Source of the DNA: JANRLJ01 sp034437895
GTDB lineage: Bacteria; Chloroflexota; Anaerolineae; Aggregatilineales; Phototrophicaceae
Assembly (NCBI GenBank): GCA_034437895.1
Contig: DAOTTO010000157.1
Span: 1 to 15,833 of the forward strand
Direction of reading: 5' to 3'
Length of the DNA stretch: 15,833 bases
Shown here: one piece after another, positions 5,510 to 14,063 of the stretch
Numbering within the stretch: position 1 is the stretch's first letter
Layout: each line of letters starts with the position of its first letter
Made by a program: the position numbers and the translations under genes
Notes under the pieces: model-generated
The model's input: the letters and a program-made list of their open reading frames with translations, nothing else
What the model was told of the DNA's origin: nothing
The model's database searches: none

Positions 5510-8500
5510 ATGTCAGATTTACCACCTAAAGAAGATACACAACCGATTAAACCCGTAGAAGTACCCCAAGAACCGTATTATGCTTATCCCGGCGAAATTC
5601 CGCCGTCCTATGCCCGTCGCCCTGCCAAACGCAGCGGAGTCGGCTGCTGGTTGGTCGGTTTATTGACGGCTTTCATATTCTTAGGCTTGATTGTCGCAGG
5701 GTTGTTCCTGCCGCCTGTCAATCTGGCGGAACGCTTGTTCCCGACCCCGTATGCCATGCTGGATTCTACCGCCAACGGCACACGCTCCAACGATGCCCAA
5801 TTGGAACTCATCGTTAATCCACAAGACCCCGGCACCGAATTTGGGGTGCTTTTAGATGAAGTCGCGATGAATGACTTCATCAGCGGAAACGGCAGCGCAA
5901 CAGATTGGACGGTTTCTGCCAAATCTGCCGCACCGTCTTACTTGGCGCTGCAAAGTAATGTCTACAGCATTACCACCACCGGCACCGCCCCGGAAGAACT
6001 CAATATTGAACTTAAAATCCCAGCCAACGCCAACCGCGATGTGCTGGATATGTACGCTTGGGATGCGGATGCGGCGGAATGGACGTTTATTCCTTCTCAG
6101 CCCACCACCGCTGGCACACTCAGCGCCCGTGTGAAGGATATTCCCGACGGAATCGCCCTTTTCCAAACCGCGCCGCTCGATCCCATCGTCCTGACGACGC
6201 TCGACATCGCCCAAACACTCGCGCCAGAAGTGGCGGAACTCGTCACAATTATCGCGCCTGCCGGGATGCAGCCCTCGCTGCCTAACACTCCGGCAAGGAC
6301 GTTGATCGGCAATCCCGCGCCCGGTTTTGATGTCAACGCGGGTTATCGCGTGATGCCCGTTATCCGTAACTTTAGCGACTCCCGTGCTGTCGATACGGAT
6401 TCTGTCGTCGGCATTCTCGGCAATATAGCGCTCCGTACTGAACACGCCGAGCAGTTGACTGCCTTCGCCGCTGCTGGACAATATGATGGGGTCATCATTG
6501 ATTACCGTGAACTTCCCGCCGATCAGCGCGAAAATTTCACCGCTTTTGTCCGTGAATTGGCAAGCAACCTGAGCAGCGTCAATCTGCAACTCGGCGTTGT
6601 CGTGCCACCCGCGCAAAACACCAATGGCGCATGGGACACAGGCGCGTATGATTGGCGCGAAATCGGCAAAGCAGCCGACACTGTAGAAATCGCCTTCGGG
6701 CTTGACCCATCAGCCTTTACACCCGGCAGTGATCGGCTGGTCGAAGCGATGCTGCGCTGGGGCGTAGGTGAAATCAATCGCTATAAGATTCTCGGCGGCA
6801 TATCTGCACTTTCCATCCGTGAAGCAGGCGGCGATTTTACCTCGATTGGCTACGACGAGGCGCTCTCCGCGTTAGGTGATGTCCAAATCGACGCGAATGT
6901 GACCGAAGGCGACACGGTAGAACCAGGCAGCGAAGTCACCATCCGTCTGGACGGCGAATTTAATGCCATCCCCGGTGTCGAAACCACCATCAACACACCC
7001 TTTATTGATTATGAAGATGCCGATGGCGAGGTTGCCTCGCGCATGTGGCTGACGACTGCTGAAGCGCTGCGCTTCCGCATGGATCGCCTGTCGCCGTTTG
7101 TCGTGGCAGGGGTCGCTTTCGAGGATTTGCTGGCGGCTGGCCTTGCCGACGGTGTTACCGGAGCCATCTTAAATTACAAGCTGCTCCTGCCTGCTTTGGA
7201 ACAACAGACCGAACTCGCCCTTAACTGGCGCATCGAAAGCGCTGACGGCGAAATCACCGAATTTACCACCAGCTTAAACGAAGAACTGGTCGTCACCCTG
7301 AACGCGCCCGATGGCAATTACGCCGTCAATGTAGAAGTCGTGGGCGGTCAGGCGGAAAGTGGTCGCGGTGGCGCGGCGATTGCGCTCTTTGCGCCGACAG
7401 CCACCCCCACCCCCCTGCCGACTTCCACTCCCACCCCCACGCCGACAGCTACCCCGACGCTTGCGCCAATAGTGCCGACGAATCCGCCTGCACCTGCCAA
7501 CACTAATTCGCAAAGTGTTCCAGCGGGTGGCAGTGGCCCCGCCCCAGTTGCACCCGGCGCAGGCAGCATCGGCGCATTTGAATATGGTGGACACGTCGCC
7601 AGCCTCGGTGAGCGTGCCTTCGGCGCGATGCGATCAGCAGGCATGTCCTGGGTTAAAGTCCAGATTCGCGCCTCGCCCGGCGGTGGCGGGGTAGGTGATG
7701 CCCAAAACGTCATTAATGCAGCACGCGGCGCAGGCTTGCGCGTCCTTTTGGGCGTAGTCGGCAGCCCCGGTGATCTTGCAGGCGGCGGTGGCGGTTACAT
7801 CTCCGGCTTCGCAGGTACACTCGGACAAATCGCCTCGTTGGGGCCAGACGCTATCGAAGTCTGGAATGAGCCGAATATTGACCGCGAATGGCCTCAAGGC
7901 CAGATTAGCGGCGCGAATTATGTCGCCCTGCTGCGCGAATCTTACAACGCGATCAAGAGCGCCAATGGCAACGTCATCGTCATCAGCGGCGCACTCGCGC
8001 CGACGGGCGCGGAAGCGGCTTTCCCCGGTCAGGTCGTCAACGATGATAACTTCCTGCGTCAGATGGTCGATGCAGGCGGTCTCAGCTTTATGGATTGCGT
8101 TGGGATGCACTATAACGAGGGAATCGTCAGCGCCCGCGCCACCAGCGGCGACCCGCGCGACGGTTACTATACACGTTATCTGCCGGGTATGATCCAAACC
8201 TACTCCGCCATCACCGGAAATCAACGTCCGCTTTGCATTACCGAACTCGGTTATCTTTCAGCAGAAGGCTACGGAGCGCTGCCTAGCTTCTTCGCGTGGG
8301 CGGCCAATGTGACCGTCGCGCAGCAGGCCGCATGGCTGGCAGAGGCAGCAGTGGTTGCCTCACAAAGTGGTCGTGTCCGCTTAATGATCGTCTGGAATGT
8401 CGATTTTACCGGCTTTGGTGCGGATCCGATGGGCGGTTATGCCATCATCCGTCCTGATGGAAGTTGCCCGGCATGTAGCGCACTCGCCAACGCACGATAA
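5510..8500 (+). CDS. Membrane-anchored GH18-like (catalytic Glu lost) plus GH clan A protein
   Basis: 996 residues. A Pro-rich cytoplasmic N-terminus (1-42) leads to one transmembrane helix (about 46-68); the rest should face outside. Residues 95-220 form an unassigned beta-rich module. About 275-560 resembles GH18/YaaH-type TIM barrels: YDGVIIDYRELPADQRENFT sits where DGxxxDxE belongs, but the acid Glu is Arg333 (Asp326 and Asp331 kept), so hydrolysis is unlikely and glycan binding is more plausible. An inserted beta segment lies near 460-495. After a TPTPT-type linker (629-660) comes a GH clan A domain (about 688-996) with Glu787 (EVWNEPNIDREW) and Glu912 (CITELGY), and a terminal CPAC pair. 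This C-terminal part is clearly paralogous to the preceding gene, with an identical 17-residue segment beginning FFAWAANVTV. A good GAGGA lies seven bases before the ATG. Substrate unknown. Confidence 0.88.
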   Translation: MSDLPPKEDTQPIKPVEVPQEPYYAYPGEIPPSYARRPAKRSGVGCWLVGLLTAFIFLGLIVAGLFLPPVNLAERLFPTPYAMLDSTANGTRSNDAQLELIVNPQDPGTEFGVLLDEVAMNDFISGNGSATDWTVSAKSAAPSYLALQSNVYSITTTGTAPEELNIELKIPANANRDVLDMYAWDADAAEWTFIPSQPTTAGTLSARVKDIPDGIALFQTAPLDPIVLTTLDIAQTLAPEVAELVTIIAPAGMQPSLPNTPARTLIGNPAPGFDVNAGYRVMPVIRNFSDSRAVDTDSVVGILGNIALRTEHAEQLTAFAAAGQYDGVIIDYRELPADQRENFTAFVRELASNLSSVNLQLGVVVPPAQNTNGAWDTGAYDWREIGKAADTVEIAFGLDPSAFTPGSDRLVEAMLRWGVGEINRYKILGGISALSIREAGGDFTSIGYDEALSALGDVQIDANVTEGDTVEPGSEVTIRLDGEFNAIPGVETTINTPFIDYEDADGEVASRMWLTTAEALRFRMDRLSPFVVAGVAFEDLLAAGLADGVTGAILNYKLLLPALEQQTELALNWRIESADGEITEFTTSLNEELVVTLNAPDGNYAVNVEVVGGQAESGRGGAAIALFAPTATPTPLPTSTPTPTPTATPTLAPIVPTNPPAPANTNSQSVPAGGSGPAPVAPGAGSIGAFEYGGHVASLGERAFGAMRSAGMSWVKVQIRASPGGGGVGDAQNVINAARGAGLRVLLGVVGSPGDLAGGGGGYISGFAGTLGQIASLGPDAIEVWNEPNIDREWPQGQISGANYVALLRESYNAIKSANGNVIVISGALAPTGAEAAFPGQVVNDDNFLRQMVDAGGLSFMDCVGMHYNEGIVSARATSGDPRDGYYTRYLPGMIQTYSAITGNQRPLCITELGYLSAEGYGALPSFFAWAANVTVAQQAAWLAEAAVVASQSGRVRLMIVWNVDFTGFGADPMGGYAIIRPDGSCPACSALANAR

Positions 8501-8533
8501 TAGAGCTACCAAGCGCTGTAACAGGCGCATAGT

Positions 8534-8632
8534 CGTTAGTTTTTAGTCATTCGTAGGGGCATAACCAATATGCCCCTACAAAAAACAGTTTTACATTACA
8601 AAAAACTAATAACTAACAACGAGTCACCAACA
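8534..8632. repeat. Composite repeat: inverted heptads, G-rich hairpin, direct heptads
   Basis: CGTTAGT TTTTAGT (8534-8547) is the reverse complement of ACTAAAA ACTAACG. Next comes a perfect 11-base hairpin, GTAGGGGCATA 8553-8563 with TATGCCCCTAC 8569-8579, loop ACCAA. Direct heptads ACTAATA, ACTAACA, ACGAGTC and ACCAACA follow at 8605-8632. The hairpin matches that at 5344 in design. It is followed by A rather than T residues, so termination on the plus strand is doubtful. The block fills the gap before the gene at 8651, whose ribosome-binding site (GGAG, six bases before ATG) lies beyond it. Confidence 0.6.
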
Positions 8633-8650
8633 ATGCAAACGGAGTAATTT

Positions 8651-10132
8651 ATGGCAACACGAGCAGCAATCAATAAACAGGTACGCGGATTTGCCCTGAT
8701 CTGGACACTCATCACCGTCATTATCGGCGCAGCAACCTTCTTTGGCATCTATCTGACGTATAACAACAGCTTGTCGAATGGCGAGTCTAACAATCAAACC
8801 GGGTCTGTAGCCATCGCGGCGACTATCCCCGCGGCGCAATCTGTGGTATTGGCGACCAGTGTGCCGACGAGCCAACCTGCTGTCCGTCCAACCAATGCAC
8901 CAACGGCGACAGATGAAGAAACACAGGAACAACCCCCTGCGGATGCCAATACTGCCAACGACAGCCAAGAAATCACACAAGCGGCAACCGACGTTCCCGT
9001 CCCTACCGCCACCTTGCTTCCCGTCGCGGATACAGCTTTCCAAGTCGGCATACAAGTGCAGCCCGCCTTCGACCCAAATACCGCCGCAGCGTGGGCAAAC
9101 GATGTGAGCAATCTCGGCCTCGTCTGGGTCAAACATCAAGTGCGCTGGGAAAATTTGGAACCGCAGCAGGGGCAGTATGAGCCGAATGGTCTCGGACAGA
9201 TTGCGATGGCGCTGGATGCAGATGCCGCTAAAGGGCTTAAAGTCTTGCTCTCCATCGTCACCACACCAGATTGGGCGCGTGAACCCGGCGTAAGCGTAGA
9301 AGAAGAAGGCCCCCCCGCCGACCCGCAAACGTATGTCGATTTCGTTTTGCATCTTCTGGAAGAATTTCCCGGCAAAATTCACGCGATTGAAGTCTGGAAC
9401 GAGATGAATATTGACCGCGAATGGCTTTCCAACGAAGGCTTAAGCGCACCGAATTATGTCGAGCTGCTGCGCCCCACCTATACAGCAGTCAAAGATGTCG
9501 ATCCGGGGATCATCATCGTCAGCGGGGCGCTCTCCCCCACAGGCGGCTTTACCGACGCGCAAGGCATCGTCCGCGCACAGGATGATTTCGTATTTTTAGA
9601 TCAGCTTATCGCCGCCAATATGCTCACCTATGTGGATTGTGTGGGGGTGCATCATAACGGCTATAACATCAGCCCTAGCGATGAATGGAATAACGTCCCC
9701 AATGACCCCTCCGCGCAGTTCCGGGGGCCGTTTGATAACCCCCATCATAGTTGGAGTTTCCGCAGTACACTGCAAACCTACGCTAATAAAGTGCAGCAGC
9801 AAGACCCCGAAATGCGCTTGTGCATTACCGAGTTTGGCTGGGCAACGATGGAAGGCTTAGGCGAAGGCTACCCCACCAACTTTGAGTTCGCGCTGGATAA
9901 CACCTTAGAAGAACAGTCTGAGTGGACGATTGAAGCACTGAACAACATGGACGAATGGGATAACGTCTGGCTGGCGTTCATCTGGAATCTCAATTATGGC
10001 GCACAAATCGGTTGGGATACCGCCAACGATAACACCCCTTATTCCATCATTGGACCCGATTTCGCGCATCGTCCCGTTTGGGATGCCATTATCGAATGGT
10101 CAAACGGGCGACAAGCGAGCGCAAGCCAATAA
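8651..10132 (+). CDS. Membrane-anchored GH clan A glycoside hydrolase
   Basis: 493 residues. An N-terminal signal anchor (about 14-36) is followed by a Thr/Ala/Pro/Gln-rich stalk (40-127), then a TIM-barrel hydrolase domain (about 130-490). The catalytic pair is visible: Glu251 in IEVWNEMNIDREW, where the usual Pro after NE is Met, and Glu394 in CITEFGWATMEG. RWENLEPQQGQYE (165-177) is the standard start of such barrels (GH39/GH5-like). Compared with its two upstream paralogs it has longer loops (340-370, 400-425) and no CPAC tail, so it is an older duplicate. GGAG six bases before the ATG supports the start. The next gene begins four bases after its stop, so the two are co-transcribed. Substrate unknown. 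Confidence 0.87.
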   Translation: MATRAAINKQVRGFALIWTLITVIIGAATFFGIYLTYNNSLSNGESNNQTGSVAIAATIPAAQSVVLATSVPTSQPAVRPTNAPTATDEETQEQPPADANTANDSQEITQAATDVPVPTATLLPVADTAFQVGIQVQPAFDPNTAAAWANDVSNLGLVWVKHQVRWENLEPQQGQYEPNGLGQIAMALDADAAKGLKVLLSIVTTPDWAREPGVSVEEEGPPADPQTYVDFVLHLLEEFPGKIHAIEVWNEMNIDREWLSNEGLSAPNYVELLRPTYTAVKDVDPGIIIVSGALSPTGGFTDAQGIVRAQDDFVFLDQLIAANMLTYVDCVGVHHNGYNISPSDEWNNVPNDPSAQFRGPFDNPHHSWSFRSTLQTYANKVQQQDPEMRLCITEFGWATMEGLGEGYPTNFEFALDNTLEEQSEWTIEALNNMDEWDNVWLAFIWNLNYGAQIGWDTANDNTPYSIIGPDFAHRPVWDAIIEWSNGRQASASQ

Positions 10133-10136
10133 CCCT

Positions 10137-11396
10137 ATGCGTTTTTTTCATCATGCTTGGGTCAGAGTTTCGGCTCTGACCCTTTTATTCCCCTTTGGCC
10201 TCATCATTTTTCTCACAGGTTTGAATGTAACCCGTGATTCCGGCGCAGGTGACCCGTTCCGCGCCGATGCCATTCCCGCGAATGCACCGTTTCAATCACT
10301 AACCTACAGCGTCCATACTTCGCTTTGGTGGGATGACGGCCTCACCGTTGGGACCTATATGGATTGGGTACAGCTCATGTCTTTCACCCATATCAAACAG
10401 GTTTTTGCGTGGCAAGAGATTGAACCTGAACGCGGGCGTTGGGAATTTGAAATTGGTGATCGCATGATCGAGGGGTTGGAACGACGCGGATTACAAATCG
10501 TCGCCCGTTTAAGTGATGCACCAGATTGGGCGCATCCGAGTTTGCCACCCGTTGACGATGGCAGTTATATCGATTCGCCGCCGGATAATCTGGCAGATTA
10601 CGCCACGTTTTGCGGCACAGTCGCCGAACACTATCGAGGTCGAATCGCCGCCTATCAAATCTGGAATGAGCCGAATCTCACCCGCGAATGGGGCAATCGC
10701 CCACCAAATGCCGCCGATTATGTCGCGCTGCTGCGTGTTTGCAGCGAAGCCATCCGTGCCGTTGACCCCGATGCTATTCTGATTTCTGCGGGACTTGCGC
10801 CAACGGGTGGGCTGACGGACGGCGCAGGTGTTCAACTTGCCATCCCTGACGATGTTTATTTTCAGGCGATGTACGACTCGACCTTCCAATCCGCTGTTGA
10901 TGTCGTCGGCGTTCATGCCCCCGGCTATGAATTTCCCGCTTATGGCTCCGATGATGCCGAGCGTGATGGGCGCGGACGGTGGGCAACTTTCCGACGTGTC
11001 GAAGATTTACGCCGGATTATGGTCGCCAATAATGATGCCCCCCGTCAGATGGCGATTCTCGAAATGGGCTACACCACCGATCAGGTCAACCCCTCTTACC
11101 AATGGTACGCCGTCAACGAATACGACCAAGCGCGTCTTATCGTGGAGGCCTATCAATACGCGGCGCAGCACTGGCGACCTTGGGTGGGCTTGATGAATGT
11201 GATTTATATCGCCGACCCGGAATGGACATCGCAGGATGAGCAGTTCTGGTGGTCAATTAATGACCCCGCCCTCGGCTTTACCCGTCCGGCCTTCGCCGCT
11301 TTAGTCCAAATGCCCAAATATTGCGGCGCTGTCGTCATCCCAGCCCGCAGCCCGGAGGAATCGGCCTTTGCCCTCGCAGACAATCCTTGCAATTAG
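10137..11396 (+). CDS. Membrane-anchored GH clan A glycoside hydrolase
   Basis: 419 residues from the ATG at 10137, four bases after the previous stop. The frame is open further upstream to 9996, but that part overlaps the preceding gene, and MRFFHHAWVRVSALTLLFPF is a proper signal anchor (helix about 11-29), so the shorter form is preferred. The barrel domain (about 55-395) has WQEIEPERGRWEFE, acid/base Glu178 in YQIWNEPNLTREW and nucleophile Glu309 in AILEMGYT. It is the fourth paralog in a row and closest in layout to the third. No clear Shine-Dalgarno is present, so translation may be coupled to the upstream gene. Its end overlaps the next gene by 29 bases. Substrate unknown; probably the same envelope glycan system. 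Confidence 0.85.
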   Translation: MRFFHHAWVRVSALTLLFPFGLIIFLTGLNVTRDSGAGDPFRADAIPANAPFQSLTYSVHTSLWWDDGLTVGTYMDWVQLMSFTHIKQVFAWQEIEPERGRWEFEIGDRMIEGLERRGLQIVARLSDAPDWAHPSLPPVDDGSYIDSPPDNLADYATFCGTVAEHYRGRIAAYQIWNEPNLTREWGNRPPNAADYVALLRVCSEAIRAVDPDAILISAGLAPTGGLTDGAGVQLAIPDDVYFQAMYDSTFQSAVDVVGVHAPGYEFPAYGSDDAERDGRGRWATFRRVEDLRRIMVANNDAPRQMAILEMGYTTDQVNPSYQWYAVNEYDQARLIVEAYQYAAQHWRPWVGLMNVIYIADPEWTSQDEQFWWSINDPALGFTRPAFAALVQMPKYCGAVVIPARSPEESAFALADNPCN

Positions 11397-11892
11397 CCTT
11401 TTCTTTCATCTTTCCGCCACTGTCATATGGATCGGCGGCCTGATGATTACCGCGCTGCTGGTTTGGCCTGAAGTCCGGCGAACCCTCAACGACAGCCCCG
11501 CGCTTTATAAGCTACTCAATCGGCTGCGGTCACGTTTTACGCCGTTGAGCAATCTCAGCCTCGCCGTGTTGATCGTCACCGGCCTGACGCAAATGTCACT
11601 CGACCCAAATTACGATGGGATGCTCAAAATCGCCAATACATGGAGCCGCGTGATGCTGTTTAAGCATGTCCTGATTGCGTGCATGGCGCTTTCAGGCTTG
11701 GCCTTGCAATATGGCGTTGTTCCTGCGCTGGAACGTGCCAGTCTGCTCATCGAGCGCGGCAAAGGCGAAACCTCCTCCCAAGCCACCACCGAATGGCAAA
11801 ACCTCCGCCGCCGAGAAATCCGCCTGACATGGCTCAACGTCGGTCTCGGAACCCTCGTTCTGGCGTGTAGTGCATGGGCGGGTTCCATTTAA
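11368..11892 (+). CDS. CopD-like four-helix membrane protein
   Basis: 174 residues with four hydrophobic helices (about 5-33, 58-75, 93-113, 150-172). The first, HLSATVIWIGGLMITALLVWP, has the pattern of CopD-family (copper resistance D / related) membrane proteins: His near the start of the helix, then WxGG. The start is TTG at 11368, supported by GGAGG nine bases upstream inside the previous gene. The genes overlap by 29 bases, so it is in the same operon as the hydrolases. No CopC or other copper genes are nearby. A copper role is therefore not supported by context, and a general membrane or haem-related role is equally possible. Confidence 0.72.
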   Translation: MPSQTILAISLFFHLSATVIWIGGLMITALLVWPEVRRTLNDSPALYKLLNRLRSRFTPLSNLSLAVLIVTGLTQMSLDPNYDGMLKIANTWSRVMLFKHVLIACMALSGLALQYGVVPALERASLLIERGKGETSSQATTEWQNLRRREIRLTWLNVGLGTLVLACSAWAGSI

Positions 11893-11921
11893 TTGAATTT
11901 CTGCCCACGCTCTGTTATGCT
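11893..11921 (+). promoter_or_regulatory. Sigma70-type promoter candidate for the glycosyltransferase gene
   Basis: TTGAAT (11893-11898) and TATGCT (11916-11921) are separated by exactly 17 bases. They begin directly after the stop codon of the CopD-like gene. This would give a leader of roughly 100 bases containing the heptad array. It is the best -35/-10 pair seen in the window. Confidence 0.45.
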
Positions 11922-11982
11922 TGCTCTGTTTTGCTAAATTACGATTTCGAGGGCAAGATTTCTCTTGTCCTTCCTGCTGTAA

Positions 11983-12024
11983 GCCACAGGCTAACGGCTA
12001 GAGGCTAATCGCTAAAAGCCAGGA
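11983..12024 (+). repeat. Heptad repeat array, six in-phase units, ending in the ribosome-binding site
   Basis: Six consecutive heptads in perfect phase: GCCACAG, GCTAACG, GCTAGAG, GCTAATC, GCTAAAA, GCCAGGA. The last unit supplies the AGGAG Shine-Dalgarno (12021-12025) of the gene starting at TTG 12032. Confidence 0.65.
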
Positions 12025-12031
12025 GTTTTAC

Positions 12032-14056
12032 TTGTCTGGTCGTTTAAGTTTCGCCATCGCTGTTGTCATCTTACTTGGCGCGATGGTCTTTCGTTTCTGG
12101 GAAGTCACCCTGCTCCCACCGGGATTAAATGCCGACGAATTGACCGATGTTCGCTTAATGGAATCGGCACGAGATGGGCGTGTAACGGTCTTCGCGGATA
12201 TGGGTAATGGTGAAGGGCGTGAAGGGTTATATCATGCCGTACTCGCCGCCGTGACGACCTTTACCGGAAAAGGTCTGCTCGGTTTGCATGTATTTTCCGC
12301 ATGGGCGGGGATGCTTGCGCTTTCGATGGTCTATGCGCTCGGCACACGCTTGTTTGGGCGTTTAGCCGGATTAAGCGCATTAGCGCTGATGTCCTTCACC
12401 TTTTGGCCTGTCTTGCTATCGCGGGAAGTTTCCAGAGAGATGCTTCTACCGCTGGTCGTATCGGCGGCACTGCTTTGTTTGGCGGTTTCGCTACCAGTAT
12501 ACCGTCGCAAACGCCGACGTGGGGCAAACACCACCCTCTTCGCGGCGCTTGGTGTTACGCTTGGCCTTGCACTGTATGTACATCCAGTAGGTTTGCTCGT
12601 CGTCTTGATCTGCGTCGTTTTTATCGCCTATATGATTCTTTTCGCCCGGCAGAAAATTTCGCGCCGTCGCGGGCGCTATATCACCTTCGCGCTCCTAATG
12701 CTGATGATTATGGCGATGCCTTACGTCACTTCATCGATTCAATTAGGCAGCCTCAACGGGGCGCAGCGCCTGTTTGAACATATCCCCGGTATCTCCATCA
12801 AGAATACCCTCAACGGCTTGATGGGCGTTTCGCTCCGTGGCGATGCAAATCCCGTCAATAACATCCCAGGTCGGCCTCTACTCGACCCAATCACATCGAT
12901 CATCGCCCTAACTGGCGGCGTAATCGCCTTTCGGAACTGGCGTAAACCGACTCACGCCTTGGTTCTGGTCGCAGGAGTCATTTTAGCGCCTATCGCTTTT
13001 CTGGCGCAAAACGGCCCCGATTTTCACTCCTACGCTGCCATTTTGCCAATTATCGCCCTAATGTTCGGGTTGGGTCTGGATTTTATTTCCGATTTGCTTG
13101 TACGTTATGTCCCCCGCGTCAGTCGTCCGCTGACGGCACTCGGCTTTACAGCCCTCATAGCTTTTAATATCGCGTGGACGGGTCAGGATTTATTCACGCG
13201 CTGGCCTGCGCTTATCAGTGTCCAACAAGCCTATGATACGCGGATTGCCTATCTCTCTAGTTATCTCGACCAAACCGCCACGCAAATACAAACTGTCATT
13301 TGCAGTCAGGGTGTGCCGGATGAATTGGATGCCAATACCCAACTGCTTTTGGCGATGATGAATCGCCCTGATCCCCCACTGCGTTATGTCGATTGCAGCA
13401 GCGGTTTTGTGATGACACACGGTGGAGAGCGCCAACAGGTGATTCTTCCCGGCGAGAGTGACCTTACAAATGCCCATTGGCGCATCCGCGAATGGCTGCT
13501 GCGCGGAGAGTGGATAGAAGGGCAGCAAATCCCGCGCCAATCGGTGTTGACAATGAATGTCGAAGAGCGCCTTGCGGATGTTATCGGGCGTTTTACGCTT
13601 ATCCCCGTTGCTTACGCGCCAGAAACCGCCAGTCCTGGACGACCTACCGAGACAAATATCCCAGTCTATTTTGGAGGAAACATTGCTTTTCTCGGTTACG
13701 CTCCGGATATTACAAGCGCTTATACGCCCGGCAGCGTCGTCACTGTCGTCAGTTATTGGCGAGTCGATGGTGTTGTACCGCCAGATTTATTGATCTTTAC
13801 GCATATTCAAGCCGATCCTGCCGCCGTACCTATCGCCCAAACCGATACCATCAGCGTCCTCCCGCGCCAGCTTGAAAATCGGGATGTCATCGTGCAAGTG
13901 ACATACATTCCCCTACCGCAAAATATGCCGCCGGGAGAGTATCAAATTTCAATCGGGGTCTATCAAGATACCAGCGATCAACGACTTGACGTTTTAGAAG
14001 ATGGGATGCCACGCGGAGATCGTCTTTTTCTTTACGGCATCACCGTCAACAACTAG
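12032..14056 (+). CDS. GT39/PMT-like membrane glycosyltransferase (GT-C fold)
   Basis: 674 residues with about ten transmembrane helices in the first 400, then a large extracytoplasmic part. The pattern is that of dolichyl/undecaprenyl-phosphate-sugar mannosyltransferase-like (PMT/ArnT) enzymes: LPPGLNADELTDVRLMESAR, where Asp35-Glu36 in the first outer loop is the likely catalytic acidic site; then NGEGREGLYHAVLAA (59-73) and a long run of helices. The C-terminal 130 residues (from about NIPVYFGGNIAFLGY) form a beta-sandwich-like domain common to Chloroflexota homologues. It should transfer a sugar from a lipid-phosphate carrier to a glycan, lipid or protein on the outer face. The start is TTG with AGGAG six bases upstream. 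It has its own promoter candidate but follows the hydrolase genes directly, which suggests a joint role in envelope glycans. Confidence 0.82.
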   Translation: MSGRLSFAIAVVILLGAMVFRFWEVTLLPPGLNADELTDVRLMESARDGRVTVFADMGNGEGREGLYHAVLAAVTTFTGKGLLGLHVFSAWAGMLALSMVYALGTRLFGRLAGLSALALMSFTFWPVLLSREVSREMLLPLVVSAALLCLAVSLPVYRRKRRRGANTTLFAALGVTLGLALYVHPVGLLVVLICVVFIAYMILFARQKISRRRGRYITFALLMLMIMAMPYVTSSIQLGSLNGAQRLFEHIPGISIKNTLNGLMGVSLRGDANPVNNIPGRPLLDPITSIIALTGGVIAFRNWRKPTHALVLVAGVILAPIAFLAQNGPDFHSYAAILPIIALMFGLGLDFISDLLVRYVPRVSRPLTALGFTALIAFNIAWTGQDLFTRWPALISVQQAYDTRIAYLSSYLDQTATQIQTVICSQGVPDELDANTQLLLAMMNRPDPPLRYVDCSSGFVMTHGGERQQVILPGESDLTNAHWRIREWLLRGEWIEGQQIPRQSVLTMNVEERLADVIGRFTLIPVAYAPETASPGRPTETNIPVYFGGNIAFLGYAPDITSAYTPGSVVTVVSYWRVDGVVPPDLLIFTHIQADPAAVPIAQTDTISVLPRQLENRDVIVQVTYIPLPQNMPPGEYQISIGVYQDTSDQRLDVLEDGMPRGDRLFLYGITVNN

Positions 14057-14063
14057 AATAATC

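Noticed and set aside
5852..6616. 254-residue minus-strand open frame
   Set aside because: It lies fully opposite the 996-residue gene, has no recognisable domain, and its composition (Arg/Gly/Cys rich) is typical of antisense shadow frames in GC-rich DNA.
7397..7465. Tandem CCCACC/CCGACA-type repeat as a separate element
   Set aside because: It is simply the coding sequence of the TPTPT linker of the surface protein.
8553..8579. Perfect 11-base hairpin as an intrinsic terminator
   Set aside because: It is followed by AAAAAACAG instead of a T-run, and a similar palindrome occurs elsewhere, so a dispersed repeat is the better reading.
8624..9382. 252-residue minus-strand open frame
   Set aside because: Opposite the third hydrolase gene, which has clear catalytic motifs and a ribosome-binding site; the antisense product resembles nothing.
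9996..10136. Longer start for the fourth hydrolase
   Set aside because: The extra 47 residues overlap the end of the third gene and would bury the signal anchor; the ATG at 10137 is four bases after the stop.
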